Notes: generated from the letters alone by a model not told the origin. Shown: positions 27,180-37,340, numbered from the stretch's first letter. The stretch: 64,000 bases of DNA from Winogradskya consettensis (GCF_018332715.1 NZ_BOQP01000006.1:1-64000); one strand, 5' to 3'. Made by a program: numbers and translations.

Positions 27180-28057
27180 CGGACTGCCTCCAGGTTGTGC
27201 TCGGGCGAGGTGAGGTGAACGAACAGGTCCTGGATGCCGACCGGTGTCAGCGTGAGCCCTGCTGACTCGGCCCGCTCCCGATCATCGGCGTCGAGACCGC
27301 CGTAGAGGGTGACCTGGCGGGTGCGACCGAGGCTCTGTTCGGCGAGCACGGTGCGCCCTTCGGCGAAAACGGTGACGACATCGGCGGGCCCGGTCACCGC
27401 CACCCCGCGCGAGCGGAACGTGTCGGTGTCCTCGTGCACGACCAGCCGGCCGCGATCGATGATGACGACCTCTTCCAGCAGGTCGGCCACCTCCTGGATG
27501 AGGTGGGTGGAGAGGATGATCGTCCGCGGGTGCTCCAGGTAGTCGGCGAGCATCTCGCGGTAGAAAGCCGTGCGGGCGGCCGCGTCCATGCCGAGGTAGA
27601 CCTCGTCCAGGATGGTCAGCGGCGCGCGGGAGGCGAGCCCGATGACCACGCCGAGGCTGGAGCGCTGGCCCCGGGACAGCGCCCCGACGCGCTTGCGCAG
27701 GTCGAGCTCGAACGTCGCGACCAGCTTCGCCGCGAGCTCCGCGTCCCAGGAGGGCCGCATCCGGGCGTGCAGGTCGAGCAGGGTGCCGGCCCGATCACCC
27801 TCGACCGCGTCCAGGGCATCACGGACAAAAACGATGTCCCGCATCAGCTCACGGTTCTCGAAAGGGTCCGAGCCGTCGATGGTCACGCTTCCGGAGGAGG
27901 GCTTACGGTACGCGGAGAGCACGCTGAGCAGGCTCGTCTTGCCCGACCCGTTCCGCCCCAGCAGCCCGTAGATCTTGCCGGGCGCCAGGTCCACGCTGAT
28001 CGAGTCGACAGCGGTCGTCGCGCCGTACCGCACGGTCAGGTCACGCAGCGAGATCAT
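27176..28057 (-). CDS. ABC transporter ATP-binding protein (YtrB-like)
   Basis: A 293-residue ATPase. Walker A LLGRNGSGKTSL, Q-loop region around LSAYRKPSSG, signature LSRGQRSSLGVV (LSxGQ with Arg), Walker B LTILDEVYLGMD and the H-loop LSTHLIQEVADLLE are present; the Walker B glutamate is intact. A 70-residue C-terminal extension follows. It is translationally coupled to the GntR gene upstream and the membrane gene downstream by 4-bp overlaps. Confidence 0.93.
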   Translation of the reverse strand: MISLRDLTVRYGATTAVDSISVDLAPGKIYGLLGRNGSGKTSLLSVLSAYRKPSSGSVTIDGSDPFENRELMRDIVFVRDALDAVEGDRAGTLLDLHARMRPSWDAELAAKLVATFELDLRKRVGALSRGQRSSLGVVIGLASRAPLTILDEVYLGMDAAARTAFYREMLADYLEHPRTIILSTHLIQEVADLLEEVVIIDRGRLVVHEDTDTFRSRGVAVTGPADVVTVFAEGRTVLAEQSLGRTRQVTLYGGLDADDRERAESAGLTLTPVGIQDLFVHLTSPEHNLEAVR

Positions 28058-28410
28058 CGGTTGCCCCCGTCGATGTGCTTCTTGATCTCTTCCACCGAGA
28101 CCCCGATGACCCGGGCCTCGTCGAGCATCCGGTCCACCACGTCGGTGAAGAACCGTTCCTGCCGCTGACCGCGCAGCTTGGCGCGCGCATCGGGGCTGAC
28201 GAACATCCCGATGCCCCGCTTCTTGTAGAGCACGCCCTCCTCGACCAGCTGGGCGAAGCCCTTCGCCGCGGTCGCCGGGTTGATCTGGAAGAAGGCGGCG
28301 TACTGATTGGTGGACATGACCTGGTCGTCCTCCTTGAGCGTCCCGCGCAGGACGTCGTCCTTGATGCTCTCGGCGATCTGCTGGTAGATCGGGCTGCGGT
28401 CGTCGAACAC
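28054..28410 (-). CDS. GntR family (YtrA subfamily) transcriptional regulator
   Basis: A 118-residue regulator with an N-terminal winged helix (PIYQQIAESIKDDVLRG, NPATAAKGFAQLVEEGVLYKK) and the short C-terminal helical dimerisation segment of the YtrA class. The GTG start has GGGAGG 8 nt upstream. It is the first gene of a three-gene operon with its ABC ATPase and membrane protein, and a clear inverted repeat at 28432-28457 lies just upstream, so autoregulation by repression is likely. Confidence 0.93.
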   Translation of the reverse strand: MFDDRSPIYQQIAESIKDDVLRGTLKEDDQVMSTNQYAAFFQINPATAAKGFAQLVEEGVLYKKRGIGMFVSPDARAKLRGQRQERFFTDVVDRMLDEARVIGVSVEEIKKHIDGGNR

Positions 28411-28431
28411 TTCGCCGCCTCCCTACTTCAG

Positions 28432-28457
28432 TGGTTCATTACTCATGTAACGAACCA
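28432..28457. promoter_or_regulatory. Candidate YtrA-type operator
   Basis: TGGTTCATTAC, a 4-nt spacer and GTAACGAACCA form an inverted repeat with 10 of 11 arm positions matching. It lies 22 bp upstream of the gntR start codon in an otherwise GC-rich context, fitting the operator of the GntR regulator. Confidence 0.75.
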
Positions 28458-28495
28458 TAGAGCCAGTGCGGCCAAGATCGCAAGCGGTCAGTGTT

Positions 28496-28855
28496 CTACG
28501 CGGCCGCGAAGGACTGCGGAAGGACGCCGTCGTTCCAGAGCTGGTCGAGGTGGTCGAGGAAGCCCACGAGGCTGCGCTCCAGCTCACGGCGCTGCGTCGC
28601 GTCCAGCATGGCCAGCGGGTCGGAGAAGACCAGGCCCTCGGGGTGCTTGGCCCGGGTGCCGACGAACCGGTGGCAGGCCGAGCACCAGACGTAGCTCACC
28701 AGGGTCGGGCGGCGGGCGTTCTCCGGAGCATTCACGTACGCCCGGACGCTGCGGCTACCGCACGCGGGACACTCCCGCTCCCCCGGGGCGAGGAAGAAAC
28801 TCTCCCCCTGCGCGAGCGCGGTGACCTCGGTGCCGTTGAAACTGCTCCACTCCAT
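28496..28855 (-). CDS. Conserved protein with a zinc-ribbon-like CxxC pair
   Basis: A 119-residue protein. ECPACGS and WCSACHRF are spaced like a zinc ribbon or treble-clef finger, followed by a Leu-rich helical half (LERSLVGFLDHLDQLWND). It resembles the C-terminal domain of the FBP/EF-G-binding family found alone in actinomycetes; I cannot confirm this from sequence alone. If that is right it could act at the ribosome. It is monocistronic, upstream of the tandem repeats at 28911. Confidence 0.75.
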   Translation of the reverse strand: MEWSSFNGTEVTALAQGESFFLAPGERECPACGSRSVRAYVNAPENARRPTLVSYVWCSACHRFVGTRAKHPEGLVFSDPLAMLDATQRRELERSLVGFLDHLDQLWNDGVLPQSFAAA

Positions 28856-28910
28856 GCCAAAAACGTAGATCAGGCAACGCCGAAGGCCGTCGGCAGGTCA
28901 CGGCCCAGCC

Positions 28911-28958
28911 GGGTCACAGTCCGGCCGGGTCACAGTCCGGCCGGGTCACAGTCCGGCC
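28911..28958. repeat. Three perfect 16-bp tandem repeats
   Basis: GGGTCACAGTCCGGCC is repeated exactly at 28911, 28927 and 28943, with a partial fourth copy up to the stop codon of the PLP lyase gene at 28962. The array sits in the 3' flank between two leftward genes. Each unit can pair GGCC/GGCC-like ends, so it may form structure in the transcript. Confidence 0.93.
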
Positions 28959-28961
28959 GGG

Positions 28962-30068
28962 TCAGGCCGCGTCGAGAGCCGCTGTCAGGTCGGCGAGGAG
29001 GTCGGGGGTGTCCTCGATGCCGCAGGAGAGACGCAGGAAGCCGGGCGGGGTGTCGTCGCCCCACTGTGCGCGCCGGTCGGCCGTGGTGTGCAGCCCGCCG
29101 AAGGACGTGGCCGCGAAGACGAGCTCGGAGGTCGCGAGGAAGCGGGCGACCCGTTCGGCGCTGCCCAGGTCGAAGGACACGATGCCGGGGATGCGGCGCA
29201 TCTGGGCGGCCGCCACGGCGTAGGAGGGGTCCGTGGGCAGGCCGGGCCAGCGCAGGCCGGTCACGTCGGCGCGGGTGGCCAGGAAGCCGGCGACCGCGGC
29301 GGCGTTGGTGGTCTGGCGGGCGAGGCGCAGGTCCAGGGTGGCCAGCGAGCGGTGGGCGAGCCAGCAGTCGAACGCGCCGGGGACGCCGCCGGTCTGGGCC
29401 CGCCAGGTGGTGACCTTGGCGAGCAGGTCGTCGTCGTTGCCGGCGACATAGCCGAGCAGGACGTCGGAGTGGCCGGTCAGGGCCTTCGTGCCGGAGGCGA
29501 CGACCAGGTCGGCGCCGAGCGACAGGGGGCGCTGCCCGAGCGGCGTGGCCGTGGTGTTGTCCACGGCGACCAGGGCGCCGGCCTCGTGCGCGAGGGCGGA
29601 GACCGCGGCGAGGTCGCAGACGTCGAGGCCGGGGTTGGCCGGGGTTTCGAGCAGGACGAGGCGTACGCCCTCGAACGACGGGTAGGGCCCCGCCGTCGGC
29701 ACCAGGATCGTCCTGACCCCGAGGTCGCGCAGCGTGCCCTCCGCGAACGCGCGGACCGTGAAGTAGCCGTCCGAGGGCAGCGCAACCGTGTCGCCGCTGC
29801 GCAGCACCGACAGCAGCAGCGCGGTGATGGCGGCCTGACCGGTGGCGAAGGCGCGGACCGAACCGCCTTCGAGCTCACCGATGGCGCCTTCCAGCGCGCG
29901 CCGGGTCGGGTTGTCCGGGCGGCCGTAGCCGTTCTCGGTCGGTCCCGTCACCGGGTCGAGGTGGAACGGCGCCGCGAAGACCGGCCCCGGTAGGAACGGC
30001 TCCCCCGGCACCGGCGCCGGCAGTCCCGCGTGCACGACGAGCGTGCCGTCACCCTTGTCGATGCTCAT
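28962..30068 (-). CDS. Cys/Met metabolism PLP-dependent enzyme (cystathionine gamma-lyase-like)
   Basis: A 368-residue fold-type I PLP enzyme of trans-sulfuration. The ATG at 30068 overlaps the gpsA stop (ATGA). Family blocks: [54 protein letters not shown], and the PLP lysine in [16 protein letters not shown]. Such enzymes are named cystathionine gamma-lyase/synthase; which direction applies cannot be told from sequence. The downstream Arg that binds substrate carboxylate is in LRLSCGIED. Confidence 0.9.
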   Translation of the reverse strand: MSIDKGDGTLVVHAGLPAPVPGEPFLPGPVFAAPFHLDPVTGPTENGYGRPDNPTRRALEGAIGELEGGSVRAFATGQAAITALLLSVLRSGDTVALPSDGYFTVRAFAEGTLRDLGVRTILVPTAGPYPSFEGVRLVLLETPANPGLDVCDLAAVSALAHEAGALVAVDNTTATPLGQRPLSLGADLVVASGTKALTGHSDVLLGYVAGNDDDLLAKVTTWRAQTGGVPGAFDCWLAHRSLATLDLRLARQTTNAAAVAGFLATRADVTGLRWPGLPTDPSYAVAAAQMRRIPGIVSFDLGSAERVARFLATSELVFAATSFGGLHTTADRRAQWGDDTPPGFLRLSCGIEDTPDLLADLTAALDAA

Positions 30069-31060
30069 TCCGGCTTCATCTCCCTGCCCATCAGCAGTTT
30101 CACCGCGACCCGCGGGTCCACACCCTCGTGGCACACCCGCTCGACCTGCTCGGTGATCGGCATCTCGACGCCGTGCGCCCGGGCGAGGTCCCGGATCGCG
30201 AGGCAGCTCTTCACGCCCTCGGCGGTCTGCTTGGTGGCGCGCTGCGCCTCCTCCAGCGACTCGCCGCGGCCCAGGTGCTCGCCGAAAGTGTGGTTGCGGG
30301 ACAGCGGCGACGAGCAGGTCGCCACCAGGTCGCCCAGGCCCGCGAGCCCGGCGAAGGTCATCGGGTCGGCGCCGAGCGCCACGCCCAGCCGGGTGGTCTC
30401 GGCGAGCCCCCGGGTGATCAGCGAGGCCTTGGTGTTGTCGCCCATGCCCATCGCGGAAGCCATGCCGTAGGCGAGGGCGATCACGTTCTTGACCGCACCG
30501 CCGATCTCGCACCCGATCACGTCGTCGCTCGTGTACGGCCGCAGGTAGGGCAGCGCCACCGCCTGCTGGACCTGCTGGGCGCGGCCCGGATCGGTGCCGG
30601 CGATCACGGTCGCCGCGGGCTGCTCGGCGGCGATCTCGGGGGCCAGGTTGGGCCCGGAGACGACCACCACCCGGCTCGGGTCGACGCGCGCGGTCTCCAC
30701 GATGACCTGGCTCATCCGCTTGGTCGTACCCAGCTCGATGCCCTTCATCAGGGAGATGAGCGTCGAGTCGGGCGGCAGGTGCGGGGCCCAGTCGGCGAGG
30801 TTGCCGCGCAACGTCTGCGACGGCACGGCGAGGAACACCAGCTCGGCGTCGGCGACGGCCGCGGCCAGATCGCTGGTCGCGGTCACCCGGGCGGGCAGCT
30901 TCACACCGGGCAGCGAGCCCTCGTTGACGTGCCCTTCCCGGATCGCGGCCGCCACGGGTTCACGCCGCGCCCACATCGTGACGTCGGCGCCGGCCTCGGC
31001 GAGGATCTTGGCGAACGCCGTCCCCCACGCCCCGGCCCCCAGCATCGCGGCCTTGCTCAT
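30065..31060 (-). CDS. gpsA: Glycerol-3-phosphate dehydrogenase [NAD(P)+]
   Basis: Makes sn-glycerol-3-phosphate from dihydroxyacetone phosphate for phospholipid synthesis. It has 331 residues: Rossmann [17 protein letters not shown], then [37 protein letters not shown] and [17 protein letters not shown]. It is coupled by 4-bp overlaps to the acyltransferase gene upstream and the PLP lyase gene downstream, so the two glycerolipid enzymes are co-expressed. Confidence 0.97.
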   Translation of the reverse strand: MSKAAMLGAGAWGTAFAKILAEAGADVTMWARREPVAAAIREGHVNEGSLPGVKLPARVTATSDLAAAVADAELVFLAVPSQTLRGNLADWAPHLPPDSTLISLMKGIELGTTKRMSQVIVETARVDPSRVVVVSGPNLAPEIAAEQPAATVIAGTDPGRAQQVQQAVALPYLRPYTSDDVIGCEIGGAVKNVIALAYGMASAMGMGDNTKASLITRGLAETTRLGVALGADPMTFAGLAGLGDLVATCSSPLSRNHTFGEHLGRGESLEEAQRATKQTAEGVKSCLAIRDLARAHGVEMPITEQVERVCHEGVDPRVAVKLLMGREMKPE

Positions 31061-31797
31061 AAGGGCTGTCCCGTCGTTCCGTTGTCGTGGCGGCGTGCGG
31101 CCGGCGCGTTGTAGATCCCCGTCGGAGCCGGCTCGTGGCGCAGGTCGGCGAGCAGGTCCTGGGTGGCGAGCTGGATCTGCTCGGTCATCTGCTCCAGGAC
31201 CGCGCGGGTCGGGGCCTCACCCGAAAAACGGGCCAGGTCGACCGGCTTGCCCACGGTCACGCTGATCTCGCGGCGGGGCTTCAGCGAGACCTTGTTGGTA
31301 CGCACGTCGTGCAGGCCCTGGGTGCCCCAGGTCGCCATCGGCACGACGGGCGCGCCGGTCACCAGGGCCAGGCGGGCGGCGCCGGTCTTGCCCCGCATAG
31401 GCCACAGGTCGGGCTCGCGGGTCGTGGTGCCCTCCGGGTAGATCACCACCACCGCGCCCTGCTGGATGGCGTGGACCAGGGTGTCCAGCGACCGGGCCGC
31501 CTCGACGCTGCCCCGCACCACCGGGATCTGCAGGGTCTTCGTGAGCAGGAAGCCGAGCACCGGGATCTTCCAGATGCTCGCCTTGGCGAGGAAGCGCGGC
31601 CAGCGTCCCGACGCGTAGAGGTAGTGGGCCACCACCAGCGGGTCGGACTGCGACATGTGATTGGGCGTGACGATGAAGCCACCGCCGGGCGGCATGTTCT
31701 CCATCCCCGTCCAGGTGCGCTTCGTCCAGACACGCATCGTCGACACGACCAGCACGACCGCCACCCGCCGCCAGAACCCGAGCTTGCGCTGAGCCAC
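31057..31797 (-). CDS. 1-acyl-glycerol-3-phosphate acyltransferase (PlsC-like)
   Basis: A 246-residue membrane-associated acyltransferase. The GTG at 31797 has AAGGGG 6 nt upstream. The HX4D motif is NHMSQSD, the second block is PVVRGS, and the third is [29 protein letters not shown] (shown in part by YPEGTTTR); a hydrophobic helix lies near the N-terminus. It should acylate lysophosphatidate and is the first gene of the plsC-gpsA-PLP lyase operon. Confidence 0.92.
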   Translation of the reverse strand: MAQRKLGFWRRVAVVLVVSTMRVWTKRTWTGMENMPPGGGFIVTPNHMSQSDPLVVAHYLYASGRWPRFLAKASIWKIPVLGFLLTKTLQIPVVRGSVEAARSLDTLVHAIQQGAVVVIYPEGTTTREPDLWPMRGKTGAARLALVTGAPVVPMATWGTQGLHDVRTNKVSLKPRREISVTVGKPVDLARFSGEAPTRAVLEQMTEQIQLATQDLLADLRHEPAPTGIYNAPAARRHDNGTTGQPL

Positions 31798-31900
31798 GGT
31801 TACCCCTTCTTCCCCCACGCCTGCGACGAAATCATGCCTGCTCCCGGTCCCGGGAGCCAGGGCGGGTCCGGCGCGCCGGGTCGGTGGCAGGATTGTCCGC

Positions 31901-32569
31901 GTGTCAGCAGCGGACTGGACGGCGGTCGTGCCCGTCAAGCAGCTCAGCACGGCGAAGAGCCGGCTGCGCGGCGCGGTGGCCGATGCCCGCCACCAGGAGC
32001 TCGTCCTGGCGATGTTGCGGGACACCGTGACCGCGATCGGCGCGTGTGAGCAGGTCGCCGACGTGATGGTGGTCACCGACGATCCCGGCGTGACCGCCGC
32101 GATGACCAAGCTCGGCGCCCGGGTGGTGCCCGATCCGGGTGGCGGCCTGAACGCCGCGATGCGGTTCGGCGCGGACACGGTCGCGGGGCTGAGCCGGCCT
32201 CGGGCGGTGCTGACCGGCGATCTCCCGGCGCTGCGCCCGGACGAGCTGGGAGCCGCGCTGCTCGCCGCCGGGCCGGGTCGCCACTTCGTCGCGGACGAGG
32301 CCGGCTCGGGGACGGTGCTGCTGGCGGCCGCTCCGGGCATCCCGCTCGCCCCGCATTTCGGTGTCGGGTCGGCGGCGGCACACGCCGCCTCGGGAGCCGC
32401 CGCGCTCCCCGGCGGGTGGCCGGGTCTGCGGCAGGACGTCGACACGGCCGCCGACCTGCGAGCCGTCTTGATCCTCGGTCCGGGCGACCACACCTGCAGG
32501 CTACTGCGTGATGTCGGACTCACAGCGGACTGTGATGCTTCGCGCATGACCGCCGGGCGGCCCCGGTAG
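31901..32569 (+). CDS. cofC: 2-phospho-L-lactate/phosphoenolpyruvate guanylyltransferase
   Basis: Guanylyltransferase of coenzyme F420 synthesis, called FbiD in actinomycetes, where phosphoenolpyruvate is used. It has 222 residues from a GTG start. N-terminal AVVPVKQLSTAKSRL is the nucleotide-binding signature; ARVVPDPGGGLNAAM and AVLTGDLPALRP follow and PHFGVGSAAAHA is near the C-terminus. The only F420 gene in the window, it is divergent from plsC. Confidence 0.92.
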   Translation: MSAADWTAVVPVKQLSTAKSRLRGAVADARHQELVLAMLRDTVTAIGACEQVADVMVVTDDPGVTAAMTKLGARVVPDPGGGLNAAMRFGADTVAGLSRPRAVLTGDLPALRPDELGAALLAAGPGRHFVADEAGSGTVLLAAAPGIPLAPHFGVGSAAAHAASGAAALPGGWPGLRQDVDTAADLRAVLILGPGDHTCRLLRDVGLTADCDASRMTAGRPR

Positions 32570-32579
32570 CGTCTGGGTC

Positions 32580-32777
32580 ATGCAGGGCACCGTCGCGACC
32601 TTCGACCCCCAGGCCCATTCCGGCACGTTGCTGCTCGATGACGGCAGCGAGCTGGCGTTCCCCGCCGAGGCCTTCCGGGCCTCCGGGTTGCGCCTGCTCC
32701 GCCTCGGTCAGCGCGTCGACATCGCCACCGGTGACGACGGTGGTGTGACCAAGGTCCAAATTCCTGGAATCTCATGA
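32580..32777 (+). CDS. Small cold-shock/S1-like beta protein
   Basis: A 65-residue protein (MQGTVATFDPQAHSGTLLLD, then RLLRLGQRVDIATGDDG) whose strand pattern resembles a cold-shock OB fold: V-A-T-F-D then a G-T-L-L-L-D-D-G turn. The aromatic RNP1/RNP2 residues of true Csp proteins are missing, so nucleic-acid binding is uncertain. It is 10 bp after cofC and 45 bp before ppk1. Confidence 0.8.
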   Translation: MQGTVATFDPQAHSGTLLLDDGSELAFPAEAFRASGLRLLRLGQRVDIATGDDGGVTKVQIPGIS

Positions 32778-32822
32778 GCCACATTCATTTCCCGTTCACT
32801 TGCGACGGGCAATGATGGACTC

Positions 32823-35072
32823 ATGACCACCCCGCACCGGACACCCGAGACAACCGTGCCCGCGGCGACCTCTCGCCGACGCGGCCCCAACGGGCGATTC
32901 CTCCGTCGAGGGGAGAGCTCCGGCACCGCGGAGGTGGCACCCATGCCTGCTGCCATCGAAACGGCCGGCATCGAAAAACCTACTGAGGAGGAGGACGACG
33001 TGCTCGAACTGCCCGACGACCGCTTCCTGAACCGCGAGCTCTCCTGGCTGGACTTCAACGCCCGGGTGCTCGCCCTGGCCGAGGACCCCGGCACGCCCCT
33101 GCTGGAACGGGCCAAGTTTCTCGCGATCTTCGCCAGCAACCTCGACGAGTTCTACATGGTCCGGGTCGCCGGGCTGAAGCGGCGGCTCAAGGCCGGCCTG
33201 CCGATGCGTGGCGGTGACCGCAGCTCGCTGCGCAACCAGCTCGAGATGATCACCGAACGCGCCGCGGACCTGGTCACCCGGCACGCCGCGTGCTTCGCCG
33301 ACGAGGTCCGGCCCAAGCTGTCGGCCGAGAGCATCGAGCTGGTCAGCTGGACGGATCTGAACGCCCCGGAGCGCGAGCGGCTCCGCACGTACTTCCGGGA
33401 GCAGGTCTTCCCGGTCCTCACGCCGCTGGCGGTCGACCCGGCACACCCGTTCCCCTACATCTCGAGCCGGTCGCTCAACCTGGCCGTGGTGCTGCGTGAC
33501 CCGCAGGACAGCAGCGGCGAGCTCTTCGCCCGGATAAAGGTCCCCAACAACGTCCCGCGCTACGTGACGGTGCAGAACGACAGCCGGGGCGCGCGCTTCC
33601 TGCCGGTCGAGGAGCTCATCGCCGAGCAGCTGGACCAGCTCTTCCCGGGGATGCAGATCCTCGAGTGGCACCTGTTCCGGGTCACCCGCAACGCCGAGGT
33701 CGAGGTCGACGAGGACCGCGACGAGGACCTCCTGCAGGCCCTGGAGCGCGAGCTGGCGCAGCGCCGGTTCGGTCCGCCCGTGCGCCTCGAGGTCGCCGCC
33801 TCCATCAGCGATCACGTCCTCGACCTGCTCGCCCGCGAGCTCGACATGTACGACGAGGACGTCCTGCGGGTGCCGGGCCTGCTCGACCTGTCCTCGCTGT
33901 GGCAGGTCTTCGGCGAGTGCGACCGCGACGATCTCAAGGACCGCCCGTTCGTGCCGGCGACGCACCCGCAGCTTGCCGACGGCGAGGTCCCGCGCAGCGT
34001 CTTCAACCGGCTGCGCGAGGCCGACATCCTCGTGCACCACCCCTACCACTCGTTCTCGACGAGCGTGCAGCGCTTCATCGAGCAGGCCGCCGCGGACCCG
34101 AACGTGCTGGCCATCAAGCAGACCCTCTACCGCACCAGCGGCGACTCCCCGATAGTCGACGCGCTGGTCGACGCGGCCGCCGCCGGCAAGCAGGTCGTGG
34201 TGCTGGTCGAGGTCAAGGCCCGCTTCGACGAGGTCGCCAACATCGGCTGGGCGCGCACCCTGGAACGGGCCGGTTGCCACGTCGTCTACGGCCTGGTGGG
34301 GCTCAAGACCCACTGCAAGACCGCTCTGGTCGTACGCCAGGAGGGCAACCAGATCCGCCGCTACTGCCACATCGGGACGGGCAACTACCACCCCAAGACC
34401 GCCCGGCTGTACGAGGACTTCGGCATGCTGACGGCCGACCCCGAGGTGGGCGCCGACGTCACCGACCTGTTCAACGTGCTGACCGGTTACAGCCGCCAGA
34501 CCGCGTTCCGGCGGCTGCTGGTCGCGCCGCACGGCGTACGCAAAGGGCTGATCGAACGCATCGAGGAGCAGGCGCAGATCGCCCGGGAGGGCGGCGAGGC
34601 CCTGGTGCAGTTCAAGGTGAACTCCCTGGTCGACGAGGAGACCATCGACGCGCTCTACCGTGCCTCGCACGACGGCGTGCAGATCGACCTGGTGATCCGG
34701 GGCATGTGTGCGCTGCGTCCCGGGGTCGCCGGACTCTCGGAGAACATCCGGGTCCGCTCGATCGTGGGCCGGTTCCTGGAGCACTCTCGGGTCTTCCGCT
34801 TCGGCGTCGGCGATTCCGCGGAGTATTGGATCGGCTCGGCCGACCTCATGCACCGCAACCTCGACCGCCGTGTCGAGGCGCTGGTCCGCGTGACCCTGCC
34901 GTCGGCGCAGCAGGATCTGCGGAACGTCTTCGAGCTGTCGATGAGCGAGCAGAGCGAGGGCTGGGATCTCGCCGGCGACGGCACCTGGCACCGGCGCGCG
35001 TCGACGCCCGCCAGCCCGCACGTCCACCTGCAGGAGGCGCTGCTGCGCCGCATCATCGGCAAGGCGGGCTGA
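32823..35072 (+). CDS. ppk1: Polyphosphate kinase 1
   Basis: Reversibly makes inorganic polyphosphate from ATP. It has 749 residues with a disordered 55-residue N-terminus. [20 protein letters not shown] begins the N domain, [19 protein letters not shown] follows; the catalytic PLD-like half contains [31 protein letters not shown] and the autophosphorylated histidine region [19 protein letters not shown]. It is followed after 4 bp by a Nudix/phosphatase gene, a conserved actinomycete pairing. Confidence 0.97.
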   Translation: MTTPHRTPETTVPAATSRRRGPNGRFLRRGESSGTAEVAPMPAAIETAGIEKPTEEEDDVLELPDDRFLNRELSWLDFNARVLALAEDPGTPLLERAKFLAIFASNLDEFYMVRVAGLKRRLKAGLPMRGGDRSSLRNQLEMITERAADLVTRHAACFADEVRPKLSAESIELVSWTDLNAPERERLRTYFREQVFPVLTPLAVDPAHPFPYISSRSLNLAVVLRDPQDSSGELFARIKVPNNVPRYVTVQNDSRGARFLPVEELIAEQLDQLFPGMQILEWHLFRVTRNAEVEVDEDRDEDLLQALERELAQRRFGPPVRLEVAASISDHVLDLLARELDMYDEDVLRVPGLLDLSSLWQVFGECDRDDLKDRPFVPATHPQLADGEVPRSVFNRLREADILVHHPYHSFSTSVQRFIEQAAADPNVLAIKQTLYRTSGDSPIVDALVDAAAAGKQVVVLVEVKARFDEVANIGWARTLERAGCHVVYGLVGLKTHCKTALVVRQEGNQIRRYCHIGTGNYHPKTARLYEDFGMLTADPEVGADVTDLFNVLTGYSRQTAFRRLLVAPHGVRKGLIERIEEQAQIAREGGEALVQFKVNSLVDEETIDALYRASHDGVQIDLVIRGMCALRPGVAGLSENIRVRSIVGRFLEHSRVFRFGVGDSAEYWIGSADLMHRNLDRRVEALVRVTLPSAQQDLRNVFELSMSEQSEGWDLAGDGTWHRRASTPASPHVHLQEALLRRIIGKAG

Positions 35073-35076
35073 CCCG

Positions 35077-35958
35077 GTGCCGAAGACAGTTCGCGCCGCC
35101 GGTGGAGTCGTCTGGCGCCCCGGCAGTGCAGGCATCGAGATCTGCGTGGTGCACCGGCCGTACCTCTCGGACTGGAGTCTTCCCAAGGGAAAGCTCGACG
35201 GCTCCGAGCACACGCTCGTCGCCGCCGTCCGGGAGGTCCACGAGGAGACCGGGGTGCGTGCCCAGCCGCAGTTACGGCTGCCCGGGATCGCCTACACGAT
35301 GGCCAACGGCGTACCCAAGACCGTGGATTTCTGGTTGATGCGGGCCGGCGACGGCCCGGCAGCCGATCCCCAGGACCCGACCGAGGTCGACGAGGTGCTG
35401 TGGTTGTCGCCGGCCGACGCGGTGGCCAAGCTGAGTTATCCGGACGACCGGCAGCTGGTCGAGCACGCCGCGGCCCTGCCGCCGGTCACCGCGGTGACGT
35501 TGCTGATCCGCCATGCGAACGCCGGAAAGCGCAAGCATTTCTCCGGTGACGACGCCCTGCGCCCGGTCGACGAGAAGGGCCGGGCCCAGGCGCAGACGAT
35601 GGCCGCGGTGGCCGAGCTGTTCCATCCCGAGTCGCTCGTCGCTGCCACCCCGCTGCGGTGCCGGCAGACCCTCGAACCGCTCGCGGAGCGGCTCGGCCTG
35701 CCGATCGTCACGGAGAATGCCTTCGCCGAGACCGACGACACCGATCAGGTGCCGGCCCGGGTGAAGCTGGCCGCGGCCCGGCTGGCGGAGCTGCGTGACG
35801 GTCCGGCCGTCGCGGTCTGCAGTCAGGGAAAGGTGATCCCGGGGTTGCTCGCGCTCCTCGAGAACGCCGGCGACGACCAGCCCTACAAGACGGCCAAGGG
35901 CGACGGCTGGGTCCTCACCTGGTCGGGCGGGGAACTCGTGGCGCTGAGCCGGATCTGA
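35077..35958 (+). CDS. mutT1: Nudix hydrolase / histidine phosphatase fusion (MutT1-like)
   Basis: A 293-residue two-domain enzyme. Residues 1-140 are a Nudix domain with the box GKLDGSEHTLVAAVREVHEE followed by TGV; residues 145-293 are a histidine-phosphatase domain with the RHA form of the RHG motif (LLIRHANAG). In mycobacteria MutT1 of this architecture hydrolyses 8-oxo-dGTP and diadenosine polyphosphates, and it is encoded beside ppk1 there as here. The 3' end overlaps a convergent membrane gene by 44 bp. Confidence 0.9.
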   Translation: MPKTVRAAGGVVWRPGSAGIEICVVHRPYLSDWSLPKGKLDGSEHTLVAAVREVHEETGVRAQPQLRLPGIAYTMANGVPKTVDFWLMRAGDGPAADPQDPTEVDEVLWLSPADAVAKLSYPDDRQLVEHAAALPPVTAVTLLIRHANAGKRKHFSGDDALRPVDEKGRAQAQTMAAVAELFHPESLVAATPLRCRQTLEPLAERLGLPIVTENAFAETDDTDQVPARVKLAAARLAELRDGPAVAVCSQGKVIPGLLALLENAGDDQPYKTAKGDGWVLTWSGGELVALSRI

Positions 35959-36379
35959 CCCCCTGCCGCCGCGGCGACGGCGGCGGCAGCGGGTCCATCC
36001 GCCAGAAACCGATGAGGTCGCCGGTGAGCCAGCGGGCCCGCCACAGCTCGTCCTGGCGGGGCTCCCAGTCGCGCAACGGCAGCAGGGCCACCCGCCACGA
36101 CAGCACGCTGGTCAGATACCAGCCGTAGAAGGGTACGAGCCCGAGCACCGCGTCGCGGCGGCGATAGGAGCCGTAGGGCGCGAGCGCGAAGACGACCACG
36201 CCGGACAGCGCACAGGTCACCAGCCAGTCCAGCAACGCCCAGCCGGTCCAGCGTTCGGCCGCGTCGCCCAGGGTCCAGCTCGGCACCACTGTGGCGGCGA
36301 AGACGGCGGCGGCGATCAGCGCCCGCGCGACGAGCCCGCGCGGCCTTGCCCGGAAACTGCGGCCGCGATAACGCTCCAT
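35915..36379 (-). CDS. Small membrane protein, hypothetical
   Basis: From the ATG at 36379 (MERYRGRSFRARP) it has 154 residues with three or four hydrophobic segments (LVARALIAAAVFAATVV, LLDWLVTCALSGVVVFAL, AVLGLVPFYGWYLTSVL). The last 20 residues are basic/proline-rich and read over the tail of the Nudix gene. I do not recognise a family. A bidirectional terminator follows its promoter side. Confidence 0.65.
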   Translation of the reverse strand: MERYRGRSFRARPRGLVARALIAAAVFAATVVPSWTLGDAAERWTGWALLDWLVTCALSGVVVFALAPYGSYRRRDAVLGLVPFYGWYLTSVLSWRVALLPLRDWEPRQDELWRARWLTGDLIGFWRMDPLPPPSPRRQGVRSGSAPRVPRPTR

Positions 36380-36425
36380 GCTGCGGACCGTAGGCTCAGC
36401 GGCCCGCACAGCGCCGGAACACGCG

Positions 36426-36456
36426 AAAGGCGTCCACCTTTAGGGTGGACGCCTTT
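36426..36456. terminator. Intrinsic terminator after the HU gene
   Basis: AAAGGCGTCCACC/GGTGGACGCCTTT is a perfect 13-bp stem with a 5-nt loop and A/T flanks. It lies 30 bp past the stop of the leftward HU gene, and upstream of the small membrane gene. Confidence 0.93.
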
Positions 36457-36485
36457 CTTCGCTGCTACGAGCCGTTGAGCGTGCC

Positions 36486-37340
36486 TCAGCGGGTCTTACG
36501 AGCCGCGCTGGTGCGTGCCGTGGTGGCCTTCGTGGCCGGAGTGGCCTTGGTGGCCGCCGCCGTCTTGGTGGCGGTCGCCTTCTTCGCCGGAGCCGCCTTG
36601 GTGGCCGGAGCCGCCTTGGTGGCCGCCGTCTTGGTGGCGGTCGCCTTCTTCGCCGGAGCCGCCTTGGTGGCCGCCGTCTTGGTGGCGGTCGCCTTCTTGG
36701 CGGGGGCGGTCTTGGTGGCCGCCGCCGTCTTCGTGGCCGTCGCAGTCTTCTTGGCCGGCGCCGTCTTGGTGGCGGCCGTCTTCGCAGGCGTGCTCTTCGC
36801 GGCGGTCGACTTCGTTGCCGTCGCCTTGGTGGCCGTCGTCTTCGCAGGCGTGGCCTTGGTGGCGGTGGCGGTCTTGGTCGCCGTCGCCTTGGTGGCAGTC
36901 GCCTTGGTAGCGGTGGCCTTGGTGGCCGCCGGCGCTGCCTTGGTAGCGGTGGTCTTCTTCGCCGCCGCTGTCTTTGTCGCGGTCGCCTTGGCCGGAGTGG
37001 CCTTGGTCGCCGTAGTGGATTTCGCCGCCGCGGTGGTCTTCTTGGCGGTTGTCGCCTTGGCGACCTTGCCGCTCGCGACCATCTCCCGGAAGCCCGTACC
37101 GGGCTTGAATGCGGGGACGGACGTCTTCTTCACCTTGACTGGTTCGCCGGTGCGTGGATTCCGAGCGGTGCGCGCATTTCGCGCCCGCTTCTCGAAGACA
37201 CCGAAACCGGTAATGGCAACACGGTCGCCCTTGGTGACGGCGGTCTGCACCTCACTGATGACCGCATCCAGCGCCGCTGTCGCCGTCTTCCGGTCCCCCA
37301 GTCGGGCGGCGAGCGCCTCAATGAGCTCGGCCTTGTTCAC
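36486..37340 (-). CDS. HU-family DNA-binding protein with a long Lys/Ala/Thr tail
   Basis: A 284-residue nucleoid protein. Residues 1-90 are a full HU fold ([59 protein letters not shown]). The remaining 195 residues are a histone-H1-like tail of [14 protein letters not shown] units. This matches the HupB/HupS type of actinomycetes, which binds DNA through both parts and compacts the chromosome. The GTG start has GGGAGG upstream. The tail coding region is a long GC-rich degenerate repeat prone to length change. Confidence 0.95.
   Translation of the reverse strand: MNKAELIEALAARLGDRKTATAALDAVISEVQTAVTKGDRVAITGFGVFEKRARNARTARNPRTGEPVKVKKTSVPAFKPGTGFREMVASGKVAKATTAKKTTAAAKSTTATKATPAKATATKTAAAKKTTATKAAPAATKATATKATATKATATKTATATKATPAKTTATKATATKSTAAKSTPAKTAATKTAPAKKTATATKTAAATKTAPAKKATATKTAATKAAPAKKATATKTAATKAAPATKAAPAKKATATKTAAATKATPATKATTARTSAARKTR

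Noticed and set aside
32796..35213. An 805-residue open frame antisense to ppk1
   Set aside because: It mirrors the ppk1 codon pattern. The sense frame has complete kinase motifs, so this frame is not a gene.
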